Shown here piece by piece: positions 63,331 to 64,000 of a DNA stretch of 64,000 nt. Position numbers and translations under genes: made by a program. The notes under the pieces are model-generated. The model was not told where the DNA came from and ran no database searches. It worked only from the letters and a program-made list of their open reading frames with translations. Numbering within the stretch: the stretch's first letter is position 1; the number at the start of each line of letters is the position of its first letter. This stretch comes from Cardiocondyla obscurior (lineage: Eukaryota > Arthropoda > Insecta > Hymenoptera > Formicidae): the NCBI RefSeq assembly GCF_019399895.1, contig NC_091867.1, positions 372,001-436,000 of the forward strand, read 5' to 3'.

Positions 63331-63560
63331 ACTATATATATCGTGTAAGATTTGCGAGAAAACGGGCAGAATCAGCTCTTTATGTAAATATCCTTTTTTG
63401 ATTATTTTCTTTTGTAATAAATAATTTTCTTAATTTTTAATCACGTCTCGGTTCTTCTACTCGTACCCCGGATCCCGACGAGCTTCACCCCGACGAAATT
63501 ACCGTGTTACAACTGTGCTGGTTCTAGTTTGAGGTTTTGCTTCATTGGGGTATGATATAC

Positions 63561-63942
63561 AGAGTGTCCCGTTTCAAGTGCACACCAACGCGGATTTAGA
63601 AAGATATTGGAAATATAAGTGAAAAAGTCTTATATTATTTTGGAAAATTCTCAACCGTTATTGAGAAAAAAATTAAAATGTATAAAATGTATAGGTGTAA
63701 GAGCGATAAGGAAGCTGCGCGTGAGTGAGCGTGACAGACAAATGGTTAGAAATGGCACTGTCGCCTGTCGTGTTCACTCACGCGCAGCTTCTTTGTCGCT
63801 CTTACTCCTATACATTTTATACATTTTAATTTTTTTTTTAATAACGCTTGAGAATTTTCTAAAATGGTATAGGATTTATAAACTTATATTTCCAATATCT
63901 GTCTAAATTCACGGTGGTGTACACTTGAGGCGGGACACCCTA
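63561..63942. mobile_element. hairpin MITE, family A-like variant with different ends (382 bp)
   Basis: The core hairpin (TAAGAGCGATAAGGAAGCTG ... CAGCTTCTTTGTCGCTCTTA) and the AAAAGTC...GAGAAAAAAATTAAAA shoulders match family A, but the outer 50-60 bp differ: CAGAGTGTCCCGTTTCAAGT at the left and its complement at the right. It is flanked by TA-rich sequence. Confidence 0.7.
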
Positions 63943-64000
63943 TATATAATTGCTGATTTTTTGTTTCCCTAATGTTTTTACATTTAATACAAAAATTCGG

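Larger units (their letters stand above)
62641..63511 (+). mobile_element. promoter-bearing GC-rich repeat, probably part of an LTR
   Basis: GC-rich segment with a TATA box (62803-62810), two minisatellites in the presumed leader, AATAAA at 63416-63421 and an LTR-like end ACCGTGTTACA at about 63511. The order TATA, transcribed region, poly(A) signal, ...ACA end fits an LTR, but I could not find its 5' boundary or a target duplication. The long open frame at 62880-63278 is the translation of the minisatellites and is not called as a gene. Confidence 0.45.

Overview
The window is eukaryotic nuclear DNA from an insect. I infer a hymenopteran, most likely an ant, from the Fat-like cadherin sequence and the mix of repeats: a BEL/Pao retrotransposon, mariner-type elements with CAGGGTGTCCC ends, a Penelope-like remnant, a Merlin-type transposase remnant and many solo LTRs. 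Species identity cannot be proved from the sequence alone.

Left third (about 3.2-23.8 kb, + strand): one large gene split into at least 17 exons. It encodes the C-terminal two thirds of a Fat-like atypical cadherin (orthologue of Drosophila kugelei/fat2 and of the vertebrate FAT1-3 group): about 23 cadherin repeats, the Fat-specific SPEDF module, two EGF repeats, one laminin-G domain, four more EGF repeats, one membrane span and a cytoplasmic tail. The first exons lie upstream of the window. Exons were built from splice sites, reading phase and protein continuity. Three anomalies stand out: an intron whose donor reads GG instead of GT, a frame break in the laminin-G domain at a short sequence that looks like a collapsed direct repeat, and a candidate 24-nt in-frame microexon.

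Right two thirds (about 27.2-64 kb): a gene-poor, repeat-rich tract with no confident host gene. In order: a solo LTR; a 2.6-kb TG...CA-bounded unit (here called L1) with its own promoter and two ORFs; a long CT-rich microsatellite; an intact, apparently very young 7.6-kb BEL/Pao retrotransposon with near-identical LTRs; two abutting hairpin transposons; a Penelope-like remnant with a hammerhead-like motif; a decayed Cys-rich ORF directly before a second copy of the 2.6-kb unit (L2), which is split by a 1.5-kb near-perfect palindrome carrying the end of a Merlin-type transposase on both arms; another solo LTR; a U6 snRNA copy fused to a 5'-truncated LINE, itself interrupted in the reverse-transcriptase active-site region; a mariner-like element whose right terminal repeat is split by a solo LTR; further hairpin elements; a solo LTR with a nested insertion; and a promoter-bearing repeat with two minisatellites.

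Nesting gives a relative chronology: the LINE, mariner-like element and L2 are old hosts of later insertions, while the BEL element is the youngest. Target-site duplications were read directly for the BEL element, L1, the foldback element and four solo LTRs; the insertion nested in the fourth solo LTR also has a candidate one.
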